DNA of 64,000 nt from an uncultured Chlorobiaceae bacterium (GTDB taxonomy: Bacteria; Bacteroidota; Chlorobiia; Chlorobiales; Chlorobiaceae). Below the pieces are notes generated by a model that was given only the letters and a program-made list of their open reading frames with translations, had not been told where the DNA came from and made no database searches. Location of the stretch: positions 152,329 to 216,328 of the forward strand of contig CAIMPI010000016.1 in NCBI GenBank assembly GCA_903843305.1. The letters run 5' to 3'. Shown here piece after piece: positions 17,420-26,787 of this stretch. Each line of letters begins with the position of its first letter. Within the stretch, counting starts at the first letter, position 1. A program made the position numbers and the translations under genes.

Positions 17420-18664
17420 TCAAAGGGGAAGCGAGTACTCCTCAAGGATAACCCTGACATGTCGCGGAACCAGCTTTTCAATGAGTTCCGGGTGACGGAA
17501 TTTGACGTAGTAGTAATGCCTTATCAGATGAAAATCAACCGAATAGTGGGCAAACCCAATCCCTTTCGGCCCTATTATGCCAAGCAGACCGGCAAGGATA
17601 TGGCCAAGCCAGAGGGGAATCCTGCTTTTTGAAGAATATATTTTTTTCTCTGCTTTCATGCTTTCGATGATGCGTTTCGTTGTGTTCTGGACAAACGAGC
17701 GGCACTCCCATTTGCCGGTTTCAGGAAAACGATCAAGTTCAGCCTCGATCAGCTTCAGCAGTTTACGCCCTGTTTCAGTCCGTACCAGAATCCACTGTCT
17801 CTTTTGTTCCGGCAGCAGTTCTGCCCCGATATAGCCCACGGTAATGTCGGCAAGACTGTTGAGATAGTCAAAACAGCTCATACATGCAGAGGGAAAAATA
17901 GCAGGGTTAGAGAGCTCTTCCGGAAGGCTGAAGAAAGGAACTTTTTCAATGCGGCCGTTTTCGTGCTTGATGTGAATCCTGAAATCCTGCATGAACTCCA
18001 TAAAGCAGGCGGTATCGGGCGATTGCGACATTCGTTCCAGAATCCACGGCCATTTTGAACGAGCGACATTGTCGACGCAGGGAATCCCGATGGTCAGGAT
18101 CTCCATCTCCCTGAGGTATTCGAAGCGCTCCAGGAAATCCCGGAGTGTGTGCAAATGACATGCTGCTCCGATGACAAGGACTTTTTTCATTCCTTGACGA
18201 TATGCGCTTTCCAGAGAGTATAAAACAGGGGAAAGCAGAGGTTTATTGCCTCTTGTCGCAGAAATCTCATCCAGATTTTTAGCCAGGACAGGTTGAGAGA
18301 AAAAATGGTGGCCAGGAGTGTGCTGCAGCGAAACAACACCGTCCACAAGCTTCTCTTCAAAAGCTCTCATGGCCATTCGGGTAATGATGCCGCTCCACTG
18401 CGAACCGGGTACGGGGTTTTTCAGTTGAGCTGTAAAGCGGTCAATTGTTATGCCAAAACGCATTTCCACCGGATCATCAAGACGTCGTTCCCGTCCGAAC
18501 AGCTTCTTCTCCCTCTCGCCAAGCCATCCATTTTTAAATACACAGCTTTTGATGCTTTGTTCAACCGGCCATGCCTGAATGGAACAAAGACCGCATGAAC
18601 TGCAAAGTCCGTTTTCCCGCTCTTTTTGTTCCTTTTCAGGGTTGGCTGCTTCAATGCTGGTCAT
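17420..18664 (-). CDS. FrhB-family iron-sulfur flavoprotein, BciB/HCAR-like
   Basis: 414 residues of the coenzyme F420 hydrogenase beta-subunit family. An N-terminal cluster-binding set C21, C24, C27 and C41, the [11 protein letters not shown] segment, and the [21 protein letters not shown] region match BciB (ferredoxin-dependent 8-vinyl reductase) and HCAR (7-hydroxymethyl chlorophyll a reductase). A hydrophobic stretch near residue 350 ([15 protein letters not shown]) is an extra. Green sulfur bacteria use such enzymes in bacteriochlorophyll synthesis, but which substrate applies here cannot be decided from sequence. It converges on the NYC1/NOL-like SDR with only 12 bases between stops. 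Confidence 0.82.
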   Translation of the reverse strand: MTSIEAANPEKEQKERENGLCSSCGLCSIQAWPVEQSIKSCVFKNGWLGEREKKLFGRERRLDDPVEMRFGITIDRFTAQLKNPVPGSQWSGIITRMAMRAFEEKLVDGVVSLQHTPGHHFFSQPVLAKNLDEISATRGNKPLLSPVLYSLESAYRQGMKKVLVIGAACHLHTLRDFLERFEYLREMEILTIGIPCVDNVARSKWPWILERMSQSPDTACFMEFMQDFRIHIKHENGRIEKVPFFSLPEELSNPAIFPSACMSCFDYLNSLADITVGYIGAELLPEQKRQWILVRTETGRKLLKLIEAELDRFPETGKWECRSFVQNTTKRIIESMKAEKKIYSSKSRIPLWLGHILAGLLGIIGPKGIGFAHYSVDFHLIRHYYYVKFRHPELIEKLVPRHVRVILEEYSLPL

Positions 18665-18754
18665 GTTGTTCTTGATGAAGATTTCATTGCCCGCGTCTGC
18701 GGCTGAAATTGCAAGGTGGTTGATGTTCAGGTAACGAGCAGAATAGGTAATGTC

Positions 18755-20176
18755 TTATCGAAACAGGTCAAGATCATTGGCCATCAGGCACATAATCGCT
18801 TCGCGTGACTCTACAATGCGCTCAACCAGATCAGGACGGCAGAGCAGCCTGAACTTTTTGGTATAGCGCTCAAACGCGAGAATAAAGTCTGACTGAAAGA
18901 CCGACTCATTAAGATCATCAAACCGGACATACTCTGAAGTACACTGCATGGCGTAGTGGATGTGCTCCGAGCGTGTCGGGTAAACCCGAAGCTCTTTCAG
19001 GTCGGCGTAATCGAAAATATCCTTCTTTGATGGCGGATCAATCAGTACCTCATGGCCATGTAGCCCGAGATGGTAGCGCTTGTTGAGAAAATCGCAGATC
19101 TCCAGCTCCATCGCGCGGCGCATACTGTTGTCGCTGTTATAGACAAACCACCGTTCATCCTCTTTTGCTGAATCGTTCAGATAGGGCTGCACGGTTATTG
19201 CTCTTTTGTAAACTCGTCGCATGAGGATGTCATCAAGCAGTGCAGAGATCGGATGATCCTTCTCCGGCAGCAGTTGCTTCAGTTCATGCAGCACCCGGTC
19301 ATCGGCATTGCCATAAAAAAGATCACGCAAGGCCGCCGATGAGAGCATCCCTTCACTGGCAATATCCTGCAACAGCCTGCGGAGCATGGCCGAGAGCGCA
19401 CGGCTGGTATGGTGCCAGTAGACATTGCGCATCATCATGTACTTCGCAAACATCAGGCTCTCAAGCGGCGCAATGCCCTTTTCAGTGATGGCGAACCGCT
19501 CGCGCTGGGGGTCGGGCACAAACGACTCAATCAGCCGCTCAATATCAATGCTTCCATACGGAATATTGCAGTGGTGCGCGTCACGCATGAGATAGTCCAT
19601 CTTGTCAGGGTCGAGCGTGCCGCTGATCAGTTTGCTGAAGCGTGTTTTGCCCACAATCAGCTCAATAACTGATTCTGGCGATACCTTCCACTCATCATGC
19701 AGAATTTCAGCAATCGTCGGAACTCCGGGATGTTGCTCATAGATAAAGTACTTGCAAAGCTCCTCATGATGCGAGAAAACCGGTTCGTTGCCGAACTGCG
19801 GAATTTGCTCCTCAATGATGTGGGCATGGGGAAAGTGGCCAATATCATGCAAGAGCGAAGCCGACAGCAGCACCCGGCAATTGTGGTCATCAAACCGGAA
19901 CTGCTCATCCTGAAGGCTCTGAGCCAGAGGGCTGGTCAACATGCGCTGCAAGATCAGCTTCATCAGATGATAGACCCCGATAGAGTGCTCAAATCGCGTA
20001 TGTGTTGCTCCAGGGTACACCTGCTGCGAGAACGAGAGCTGCCGAATCCCCTTGAGACGAAGAAACGAAGGGTGCGACAGAATTTTTTTCAGGGGTCCGC
20101 TCAGCGGGATGTGCCCCCAGATCGGAATACGAATAAATCCGCCGTCAGATTGAAAAAGCAGGTGTTCGGCTATCAT
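18755..20176 (-). CDS. HD-domain phosphohydrolase (dNTPase/SAMHD1-like)
   Basis: 473 residues. Metal-binding residues are clear: H64 in RFEHSIGVYH, the HD pair at 110-111 in LLHDIGHFPHAH, and the distal aspartate in DPDKMDYLMRDAHH. This arrangement fits the dGTPase/SAMHD1-like branch that removes triphosphate from nucleotides, though the substrate is not proven. A roughly 107-bp internal segment (19725-19831) recurs at 27812-27918 with four mismatches and the same orientation. The gene itself appears intact. Confidence 0.88.
   Translation of the reverse strand: MIAEHLLFQSDGGFIRIPIWGHIPLSGPLKKILSHPSFLRLKGIRQLSFSQQVYPGATHTRFEHSIGVYHLMKLILQRMLTSPLAQSLQDEQFRFDDHNCRVLLSASLLHDIGHFPHAHIIEEQIPQFGNEPVFSHHEELCKYFIYEQHPGVPTIAEILHDEWKVSPESVIELIVGKTRFSKLISGTLDPDKMDYLMRDAHHCNIPYGSIDIERLIESFVPDPQRERFAITEKGIAPLESLMFAKYMMMRNVYWHHTSRALSAMLRRLLQDIASEGMLSSAALRDLFYGNADDRVLHELKQLLPEKDHPISALLDDILMRRVYKRAITVQPYLNDSAKEDERWFVYNSDNSMRRAMELEICDFLNKRYHLGLHGHEVLIDPPSKKDIFDYADLKELRVYPTRSEHIHYAMQCTSEYVRFDDLNESVFQSDFILAFERYTKKFRLLCRPDLVERIVESREAIMCLMANDLDLFR
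19725..19836 (-). repeat. Left direct-repeat copy inside the HD gene
   Basis: This internal part of the HD gene, coding for HHEELCKYFIYEQHPG and the upstream PHAHIIEEQ segment, is repeated 8,087 bases downstream at 27812-27923. The first 107 bases differ at four positions and have no gaps. The two copies bracket the restriction-modification and STAND genes. Confidence 0.92.
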
Positions 20177-20475
20177 GGGGTCACTGCGGGTTAGAATGCT
20201 TTTGTATCAAAAGATATGCAAAAAATGGTAGTAGGTAAATTGTTTCTGAATAAGGTGAAGCCATCAATTAATCCACCTAAGTGTGCGGTTATAGTGTGAT
20301 ATAGTGCACTATTTATAGTGATCATTAATATAGTTTTTTATCAAAAAGGTATTTAATTTACTTGCATTAGATTTTTTGTAGAGCTATAAAAAGCAATACA
20401 ATAAATTATAGCAATTTATTAAACAGAAATCAATGCAAATTTCTCTTATCATTCTTGCTTATTATATTATTCTAT
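20177..20475. other. AT-rich spacer with TATAGTG repeats
   Basis: No gene seen. Near 20290-20325, TATAGTG occurs three times, with CACTAT as its complement between copies, in strongly AT-rich DNA. It may hold the HD gene promoter, or mark the start of imported DNA, since composition changes here. Confidence 0.4.
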
Positions 20476-22521
20476 TTAATTTTCAATTTGAAGTGTAAGT
20501 TCTCTCGTATTACCGACACGATTCTCAAATAACAAATCCCACGTGTCCATGCACTGACTCAGTAACTGCTGATCGTCCTGACTTTGAGCTTGCTCGTAGA
20601 GCCGAAGCAGAAGCGGCGGTATCATTTTAGCATCAGCGGCAATTCCTTGAGATATATTCCGAGACATATCACTTAGAGAACCAGAAAAAACAGCACATAT
20701 TGAAAACAACAGTTCTGAATACGGTATCAATGCACCTGAATATTCTTTGAGAGCATGAAGAAATGGAGACGGATCACTTTGAAATGCTTTTGATCGGATA
20801 TACTTGCTAATAAAATCATGTGCATTGGGAATAGAAAATATTTTTTTATCGTAAAAAGCAGAATTTATTTTTCGCACTATGTCCATATCTTCCTCTTCGA
20901 AAAAATACGAAAGCAATTCCTGACAATTATCTGAATATTTACTTTCTAAAAGAAATTGTGCAGCTATTTCAGCAACTCCTCTCCGCTGAAAAACAGATCC
21001 TTTACAGCAACGTCTCATCTCATTCTCGAAGAATCCATAAAATAGCCAGCGAGCTGTTGCTTCTTGGGAACCCCGCATAGACACGTCATCCAAAGAAGAA
21101 TTAACCATACGAACAATAAGAGAAGAAAGCCTATCACTATAGAGTTCCACTAGTTCATTATATAAGTAAACCGCCCTCTGTACAGCAGCAATCCTGATAT
21201 CATCTTCACAAGCTTTAACAAACCAATCGACAGCCAACGTCTCATTGGAATGAGCTGTTGCCAAGCAAATTTCAATTACAGAAATTCGAACTGCTGGATG
21301 ACGATCTACAAGGAGTAACTCTATTGTATCATGGAACAACCTAATGTAAGCTTCGTTTTTCCATATAAGAGAGGCAATGGTACGAGCAGCAACACCTCTA
21401 ACACAGTTAAGCGAATTAGATTCAAGTGTATACACAGACGCCTCTTCACTTGTCTTATCACATTGAATATTAAGTTTCTGAGGCTCTGGATCAGAATGAT
21501 TTACTGCATAGTCTTTCAACTTTTCAATAATCTCATTGGAATAAGGGACTCCCGGTCTTTTCTGAATTAACCAGCATAGGGAACATGCAAATTCACGATC
21601 ATTTGAGGAGTGAAACTTATCGACAACAGCAAAAACGGTGTCATCGCTGGCCATTTTCCATATCTGATTATCTTCAGCAGGCACTTCTTTTGGAATACTG
21701 TTTTCGCTTATAGATCTGAAAATAGCAATCAAATATGGTACTGGTGTATTTTCAGAAAAACGCAATGCCAAACGACCAAAACGCTCAGGGAAACGATTTG
21801 CCATCCAGCCTAAATCCATAGAAAATGTGTAAATCGATGATTCTCCTTTTTCTTTAAAGGCATGTCGCCAATCATTACCTTTGCTATAGATTTTCTCATT
21901 ACTGACTATTCGTAACCAAGAGTTTTCACTTAATCGTACTTTTGCATTTGAAGGAATGGGAGATTTCACCCAACCTGTGTAGCTATGGCTTCCGCGAAAA
22001 GACCATTCAGGAATATTTTCAAATTTCCGGTTAAGCACTTGAATCAAATCATTTGCTCGAATGCTTCTTTTTTTTTCGTCAAGAGCAGGTAATAAAAAGT
22101 ACTGAGCCTTTCCCCAAAAAGGATAAAACAAACCAGTTCGCCATTCTTTTAATGTTTTTGTAGCGAATTGCTTTTCAAGCGGTTCATGGTAATGAATTAT
22201 AAAATATTCAAGTTGATTAAATACCGATTTAGTGCAATAGGGTGATTGTTTTTTTACCAACCTCACAGCAGAGGCCCAGGGCTCTTCATTATTTAGCCCT
22301 AATGTTAGTCTGGAATCTTTTTCGATAAGCCATAACAATGCCTGATCAGCATGTTCAAAATGAATAGATGCGTAAAGTTCACAAACAATGATATCAAAGA
22401 ACAACAGAGAACTATTTTTCCAGGTATTTATCCATAGAATCACCTCTTCATTATTGTCGTTTACAAGTATTTTTCCTGAATCAATAACAGCGGATAAAAC
22501 CCCTCGAAAAAATCCTTCCAT
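20476..22521 (-). CDS. C-terminal half of split STAND-type defence protein, helical repeats
   Basis: A 681-residue protein with no catalytic motif recognised. It is largely alpha-helical, with HEAT-like segments (for example RHPAVRISVIEICLATAH and EDDIRIAAVQRAVYLY). It starts within the last 41 bases of the upstream nuclease-NTPase gene, in another frame and with no good ribosome site. Together the two give about 1,550 residues, the usual size of a single antiviral STAND protein with a C-terminal sensor. The likeliest reading is one gene broken by a one-base insertion; a true two-gene arrangement is possible. Confidence 0.7.
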   Translation of the reverse strand: MEGFFRGVLSAVIDSGKILVNDNNEEVILWINTWKNSSLLFFDIIVCELYASIHFEHADQALLWLIEKDSRLTLGLNNEEPWASAVRLVKKQSPYCTKSVFNQLEYFIIHYHEPLEKQFATKTLKEWRTGLFYPFWGKAQYFLLPALDEKKRSIRANDLIQVLNRKFENIPEWSFRGSHSYTGWVKSPIPSNAKVRLSENSWLRIVSNEKIYSKGNDWRHAFKEKGESSIYTFSMDLGWMANRFPERFGRLALRFSENTPVPYLIAIFRSISENSIPKEVPAEDNQIWKMASDDTVFAVVDKFHSSNDREFACSLCWLIQKRPGVPYSNEIIEKLKDYAVNHSDPEPQKLNIQCDKTSEEASVYTLESNSLNCVRGVAARTIASLIWKNEAYIRLFHDTIELLLVDRHPAVRISVIEICLATAHSNETLAVDWFVKACEDDIRIAAVQRAVYLYNELVELYSDRLSSLIVRMVNSSLDDVSMRGSQEATARWLFYGFFENEMRRCCKGSVFQRRGVAEIAAQFLLESKYSDNCQELLSYFFEEEDMDIVRKINSAFYDKKIFSIPNAHDFISKYIRSKAFQSDPSPFLHALKEYSGALIPYSELLFSICAVFSGSLSDMSRNISQGIAADAKMIPPLLLRLYEQAQSQDDQQLLSQCMDTWDLLFENRVGNTRELTLQIEN

Positions 22522-25105
22522 CTTTATTTACAAAGAAATCCTCAATAAGCCAATCATCAGTCTTATGATCACCAGTAAACAATCTTTCTATGTGAGGAAC
22601 AAAGTATTGCCATGTCTTTTCGGGGTGTTTAGCGGCAAAACTCAAAAATTGCTTTAACTCGTTATCATACCAATGAATAATATTTTTGTTGAATTTCAGG
22701 GTACTATCTCCAGAAAAAATATCTTCAGGCAATAAGTTAGAAAGAATTGCATCGGCGATCTCAAAAAATCTCACAGGATATTTTTCTGCTAATTTTCCCC
22801 AATCTATATATTCGTTATAAATACCTTTACTGGCAAGTTTAAGCCTTAGCTCAAACATTTTTGCAGAATCATCTTGTATCGACCAGCATAAACAGTGAAG
22901 AATATCAAAATCATCAATAAGAGCACTTTCGAGGTATGGATCAATTGATAATGCTACTTCGTCTTGCATTTTATCAGAAACAGATCGAAGAAGCAGCAAT
23001 GCCTTTTCTCTGAAATAATCATCCCCCTTATCAAGCCAGTGATTGATATGCCCATCATCAATCAGCCACTGAAGATGTTTAACCCTGCCGAACAAAACGG
23101 TCTCAAGAACATGCTCCCTCCATTCACTATGATTCAGTAACTCTATCAAATACGATTTAAAAGATTCAGTAGCAGTTTCAATACCGGAGAGTACCGCAAG
23201 AGTAAGATGCTTCAAGTGGAACCTGACATCTGGTGATTCCAAGATCTCCTTTATGGCTTTCAAAAAATATTTTGGGGATTCATCACTGAGAAATGTGAGT
23301 ATCAAGCGTAGCTGCTCTCGCCTGAATAATGTCTGTTTCGCCTTACTTCCCAGCCAGGAAAGAACCGTACCACGCTCTTTGTAAATCTCTTCAATGAGTT
23401 TTTGTGCAATACGGTAATCCATATAACTCTGGTGACAGAAACTGATATGACTTTCGGTGATATGCACAACGCCAAGTGATTGAATGGCATCAAGCACCTT
23501 TGAACGATTCGGAAGAAGTGACTTTGGCGCACTATTGAAGCCGTTACGCTCCATATAACATGTCAGCGTATCGATCACTGAATCAGTCTCTTGCTCAGAC
23601 AGACCTAATCTATTGATTTCTCTATACCGATCACCCCAAAAACTCCGAATAAGGCCAGTAATAGATTGGAAAATTGGGACCCTGTCATTTTTTGCAATCT
23701 CAACCCACATGCCAAGCATCAAGGGTGAACCAAGAGTCTCCATCTGTTTTTCAGTGAGAGCATTACAATCATGCTGAATCTTGGTAATAACATTTTTGAT
23801 AGAATCATCAGAAAGTTTCCCAACCTCAATCTTTTGGGTGTTGTGATCTACTAACGAAAGCAGGTTTTTGATATCGGGGTCGTGATCCAAATCGAAAGTA
23901 CGGGAAACAAGAACCACATGAATCGGATGCAGACGTTCTCGAGACAATTCTTTTGCCTCTCTGAGAAGCTCCTTACAAACGTCAAGAGAGTTAGCTGAAT
24001 GGAGACTTGTCCATCGCAACGCATCAAGTTGATCAAGAATAATCACTGAACAATTATCACCTGCAATTGCATCCAGACAGTAAACCGGAGATTCTGGCAG
24101 ACCAAGAGCTTTGCCAAACAGTTTTGGATTATTTTTAGGTCTGTTTCTATCCAATCTAATCGGTAGATACGCGACTCTGGCAGCTAAAAGAAGGCGTGTC
24201 AGCTCATAAACAACCCCACTTTTTCCTTGCCCGGCTTTTCCATGAAGCACAAGAAATCTTGACTTATCCGCTTGTAGTGCGCTATAGAGTTCTTGAGTCT
24301 CTGACCGCTCAATCAACTCTCCAGCAATGAGAAATGGCTTGATCGACTCTTCAAATTTGGTTTGAAGCTTTTCGATTGCAGGAAAAATTCTGTTATCATT
24401 GGATAAACGTCTGAAAGACAATTCATGCTTTGCAAGGTACTGGCGAACAGCTTCCAACGTGATTGTCTCTCGAAGATTATCTTTCGCAAATTGAACAAGC
24501 AGTGAAACCGTGGTTTCAGAGTCCCCTGAAACGTATACAGCAGTTCGTTCCAATAATTTATCTTTTGCATTGGAATCAAAGGGTTCAAGTATAATCTTAA
24601 TCCGTTTGAGATAATCATAAGCCTTGGCTCGATCTTTTTTAATTGCATAATCAAGTTGCAGCTTTTTACAAAACTGTTGGAATATTGAAAGACGCTCCAG
24701 TCCTATCTCTTTAATTTGAGACTCATAGAAATTTTCAGGATTTCCGTTTGACTTTCTTGCACTTTCGCAAATATCTCCTAACACAGTGAAAGGCACTCCT
24801 GATACGAATGAAAAATGATGATCAAAATCTCTATCTAATTGATCACGCATGTGTTCAAGAACGCCGCTTAAATCTGAAACGCTCCATTTTTCTTTGCTGG
24901 CGTTTCGTGCTTTGCATTGTTGCGCTTCTTTTTTCCCATTCTTGTGGGTGAGCCAGAGGTCAACACCTCGCTCATCGTCACCAGTCGCCTCGTAGGAAAC
25001 TGAGCGCACTCTTTCCGCTATAAGATCAACGAGCTTTTGCGCCACCCATAACTCTTCATATTGATTGCCAAGTTTATCAGAATATCCACCAGGTTCGAAA
25101 GCCAT
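22481..25105 (-). CDS. PD-(D/E)XK nuclease fused to a STAND-like NTPase (N-terminal half)
   Basis: 874 residues. The N-terminal nuclease domain shows E39, D49 (DERGVDLWL) and Q63-x-K65 (AQQCKARN), a PD-(D/E)XK arrangement like that of Cap4/Mrr-type effectors. The P-loop is GKAGQGKS with K295, and Walker B is VIILDQLD at 354-361. The rest is helical, including TPR/HEAT-like stretches. This matches nuclease-NTPase-repeat antiphage sensors (Avs-like). The frame ends soon after FFVNKDGRIFS while a 681-residue ORF continues in the +1 frame. DNA is visibly AT-richer than the neighbouring housekeeping genes. The XamI-type methyltransferase gene lies 104 bases upstream on the same strand. Confidence 0.82.
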   Translation of the reverse strand: MAFEPGGYSDKLGNQYEELWVAQKLVDLIAERVRSVSYEATGDDERGVDLWLTHKNGKKEAQQCKARNASKEKWSVSDLSGVLEHMRDQLDRDFDHHFSFVSGVPFTVLGDICESARKSNGNPENFYESQIKEIGLERLSIFQQFCKKLQLDYAIKKDRAKAYDYLKRIKIILEPFDSNAKDKLLERTAVYVSGDSETTVSLLVQFAKDNLRETITLEAVRQYLAKHELSFRRLSNDNRIFPAIEKLQTKFEESIKPFLIAGELIERSETQELYSALQADKSRFLVLHGKAGQGKSGVVYELTRLLLAARVAYLPIRLDRNRPKNNPKLFGKALGLPESPVYCLDAIAGDNCSVIILDQLDALRWTSLHSANSLDVCKELLREAKELSRERLHPIHVVLVSRTFDLDHDPDIKNLLSLVDHNTQKIEVGKLSDDSIKNVITKIQHDCNALTEKQMETLGSPLMLGMWVEIAKNDRVPIFQSITGLIRSFWGDRYREINRLGLSEQETDSVIDTLTCYMERNGFNSAPKSLLPNRSKVLDAIQSLGVVHITESHISFCHQSYMDYRIAQKLIEEIYKERGTVLSWLGSKAKQTLFRREQLRLILTFLSDESPKYFLKAIKEILESPDVRFHLKHLTLAVLSGIETATESFKSYLIELLNHSEWREHVLETVLFGRVKHLQWLIDDGHINHWLDKGDDYFREKALLLLRSVSDKMQDEVALSIDPYLESALIDDFDILHCLCWSIQDDSAKMFELRLKLASKGIYNEYIDWGKLAEKYPVRFFEIADAILSNLLPEDIFSGDSTLKFNKNIIHWYDNELKQFLSFAAKHPEKTWQYFVPHIERLFTGDHKTDDWLIEDFFVNKDGRIFSRGFIRCY

Positions 25106-25209
25106 CAGAAATGATTAATTTTTTACTGAAAGTCGGTAAAGCAGTATAAGGATAAGAAGGGAGTTATGGAGTGCGAATTGCTTCATCAAATAGGCTCTCT
25201 ACAAGCTCC

Positions 25210-26787
25210 TCATCCCCCAAACAAAGCCAACTGCTGCCCTGACAATATCGGCTGAAAGTCTGGTATCAAGTCGGCGATCTCCGAAGCATCAACATTAGCA
25301 AGTTCACCGGGTTCAAGCTTGTGAAGCCCTCCTCCATAAACCCGACCTTCACCCATAAGCTGCTCGGGAGTAATCCGGTTGAGCATTTCCCAAGCATGAC
25401 GCAGTATTGTTGCATCCTGTTCTATAGCCTTCGCCAATTGCGGTTTAGGGTACATGGCAAGGTAGACATTAGCTACCGTTGCAGAGGAATTGTTCAGGAT
25501 AAAGCGAAACGGACGCCCACTCTTTGTGTTGCTCCGCCCGAGATAGGTGCAGACAATCGGAGCGGGTGGACGGTTTTCTTGAGCATACCACGGTGAACGG
25601 TGGCAGCTAAGATAACGCTCATGGACTTTTCGTTGCTTGCCCTCTTGCAGATAAGCAAAAAGAGCAGGATAGCTTTCCCTGATTCTCTCTTCAGGAAGCT
25701 TCGTATCGAGAAGGTAAAGCTGTCGGTCAAGAAGTGGCAGGCCATTTGTGTCGGCGCTCACTTCGCAATCAGTCAAATATCGTGGACTTGGAAGTATAGG
25801 CCGGAATGCCACCAGCGGAAGATTTCTTGCAATGATCTCTTTCAGATTGAGGATAAAAAAATCATTATCTCCGGTGGCAATACCTCGTCGGATGTCAAAA
25901 AAGTCGGATATGAGAGCGTTTGATCTCTTTGGTCGAATCTCGGATTGGGGAAATCGGCTCCATTTTCCTTCATCAGCAAGAACGTCTGTCGAAACTTCGC
26001 GAATTTTCTGAGGGTCAAGCAGTGTGCCACCAAACGAAAATATAACGTTATGATGTACCGGAGGTATCTCTTTTTTAAACAAGACTATGGCGGAAGAGAC
26101 AAGAGCATCAGCAAACTGAACATCATCAGGGTCGAAACGATGAATTTTCAGCAGTGTCACTTTTTCAAGCAGGTAGCGCTTGACAGCTTTACCATAATTA
26201 ACGTCCATGAATTCGCTCGGTATGAGCCAACCCGCAATTCCCCCATCCGCCATCCATGCGTGTGACAATCCAAGAAAGTAGCAATAGAGTCCAGCAAGGC
26301 CACTGATGTTCATGCCGCTTGCATGAGATGTATAATTCTGGAGGCGTGACTTATCATTATTATTGAGATGATGATGCCGCACATAGGGGGGATTGCAGAT
26401 AATCAGATTAAAATGCCTTTCAGGTTTTTCAGTGGTAAAATCTGAAAGTTTAATCGTAAAATCCGAATTTCTCCAGAGATGCGATGCTGGTTCTCCGTAA
26501 TGGGGGTCAATTTCAAAACCATGCGCTTCGGTAATCTGTTCTTCAGGAAACACTTGCCGTAATGCCGAAAAAAACGATCCCGTGCCAACAGCAGGGTCGA
26601 GAAAACGAATATTCTCTCCTTCAGGTATCAGGGTGGCTGCATAAGTCAGGATATCAAGGGCAAGTGCTGTTGGCGTTGCAAATTGACCAAGTCGGTTTCT
26701 TTCTGCTTGAGTTTTTTTTGCATCAAGTTCGGTCTGAAGCTTAATGCGTCCTTGTTCGAATCCATTAACTATTCTGATCATTGTCAT
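25210..26787 (-). CDS. Type II N6-adenine DNA methyltransferase (Eco57I/TaqI-like), XamI system
   Basis: 525 residues. Methyltransferase motif I is FLDPAVGTGSFFSAL (about 62-76), and the catalytic motif IV is NPPYVRHH, which marks an N6-adenine enzyme. The GQFATP segment before motif I and a C-terminal target-recognition region (from about 300) fit the Eco57I/TaqI-like family. Its ATG overlaps the stop of the restriction gene by four bases, so it protects host DNA against the partner nuclease. If the pair acts like XamI, the target would be GTCGAC, but the recognition sequence is not readable here. Confidence 0.9.
   Translation of the reverse strand: MTMIRIVNGFEQGRIKLQTELDAKKTQAERNRLGQFATPTALALDILTYAATLIPEGENIRFLDPAVGTGSFFSALRQVFPEEQITEAHGFEIDPHYGEPASHLWRNSDFTIKLSDFTTEKPERHFNLIICNPPYVRHHHLNNNDKSRLQNYTSHASGMNISGLAGLYCYFLGLSHAWMADGGIAGWLIPSEFMDVNYGKAVKRYLLEKVTLLKIHRFDPDDVQFADALVSSAIVLFKKEIPPVHHNVIFSFGGTLLDPQKIREVSTDVLADEGKWSRFPQSEIRPKRSNALISDFFDIRRGIATGDNDFFILNLKEIIARNLPLVAFRPILPSPRYLTDCEVSADTNGLPLLDRQLYLLDTKLPEERIRESYPALFAYLQEGKQRKVHERYLSCHRSPWYAQENRPPAPIVCTYLGRSNTKSGRPFRFILNNSSATVANVYLAMYPKPQLAKAIEQDATILRHAWEMLNRITPEQLMGEGRVYGGGLHKLEPGELANVDASEIADLIPDFQPILSGQQLALFGG

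Noticed and set aside
19697..20194. 165-codon plus-strand frame opposite the HD gene
   Set aside because: It is the reverse shadow of a conserved HD protein with clear metal residues, and has no recognisable domain.
20476..25105. Whole split gene taken as two independent defence proteins
   Set aside because: The second frame lacks a ribosome site, begins inside the first, and has no own catalytic domain; a frameshift is simpler. Both CDS are still listed separately because the break is in the sequence given.
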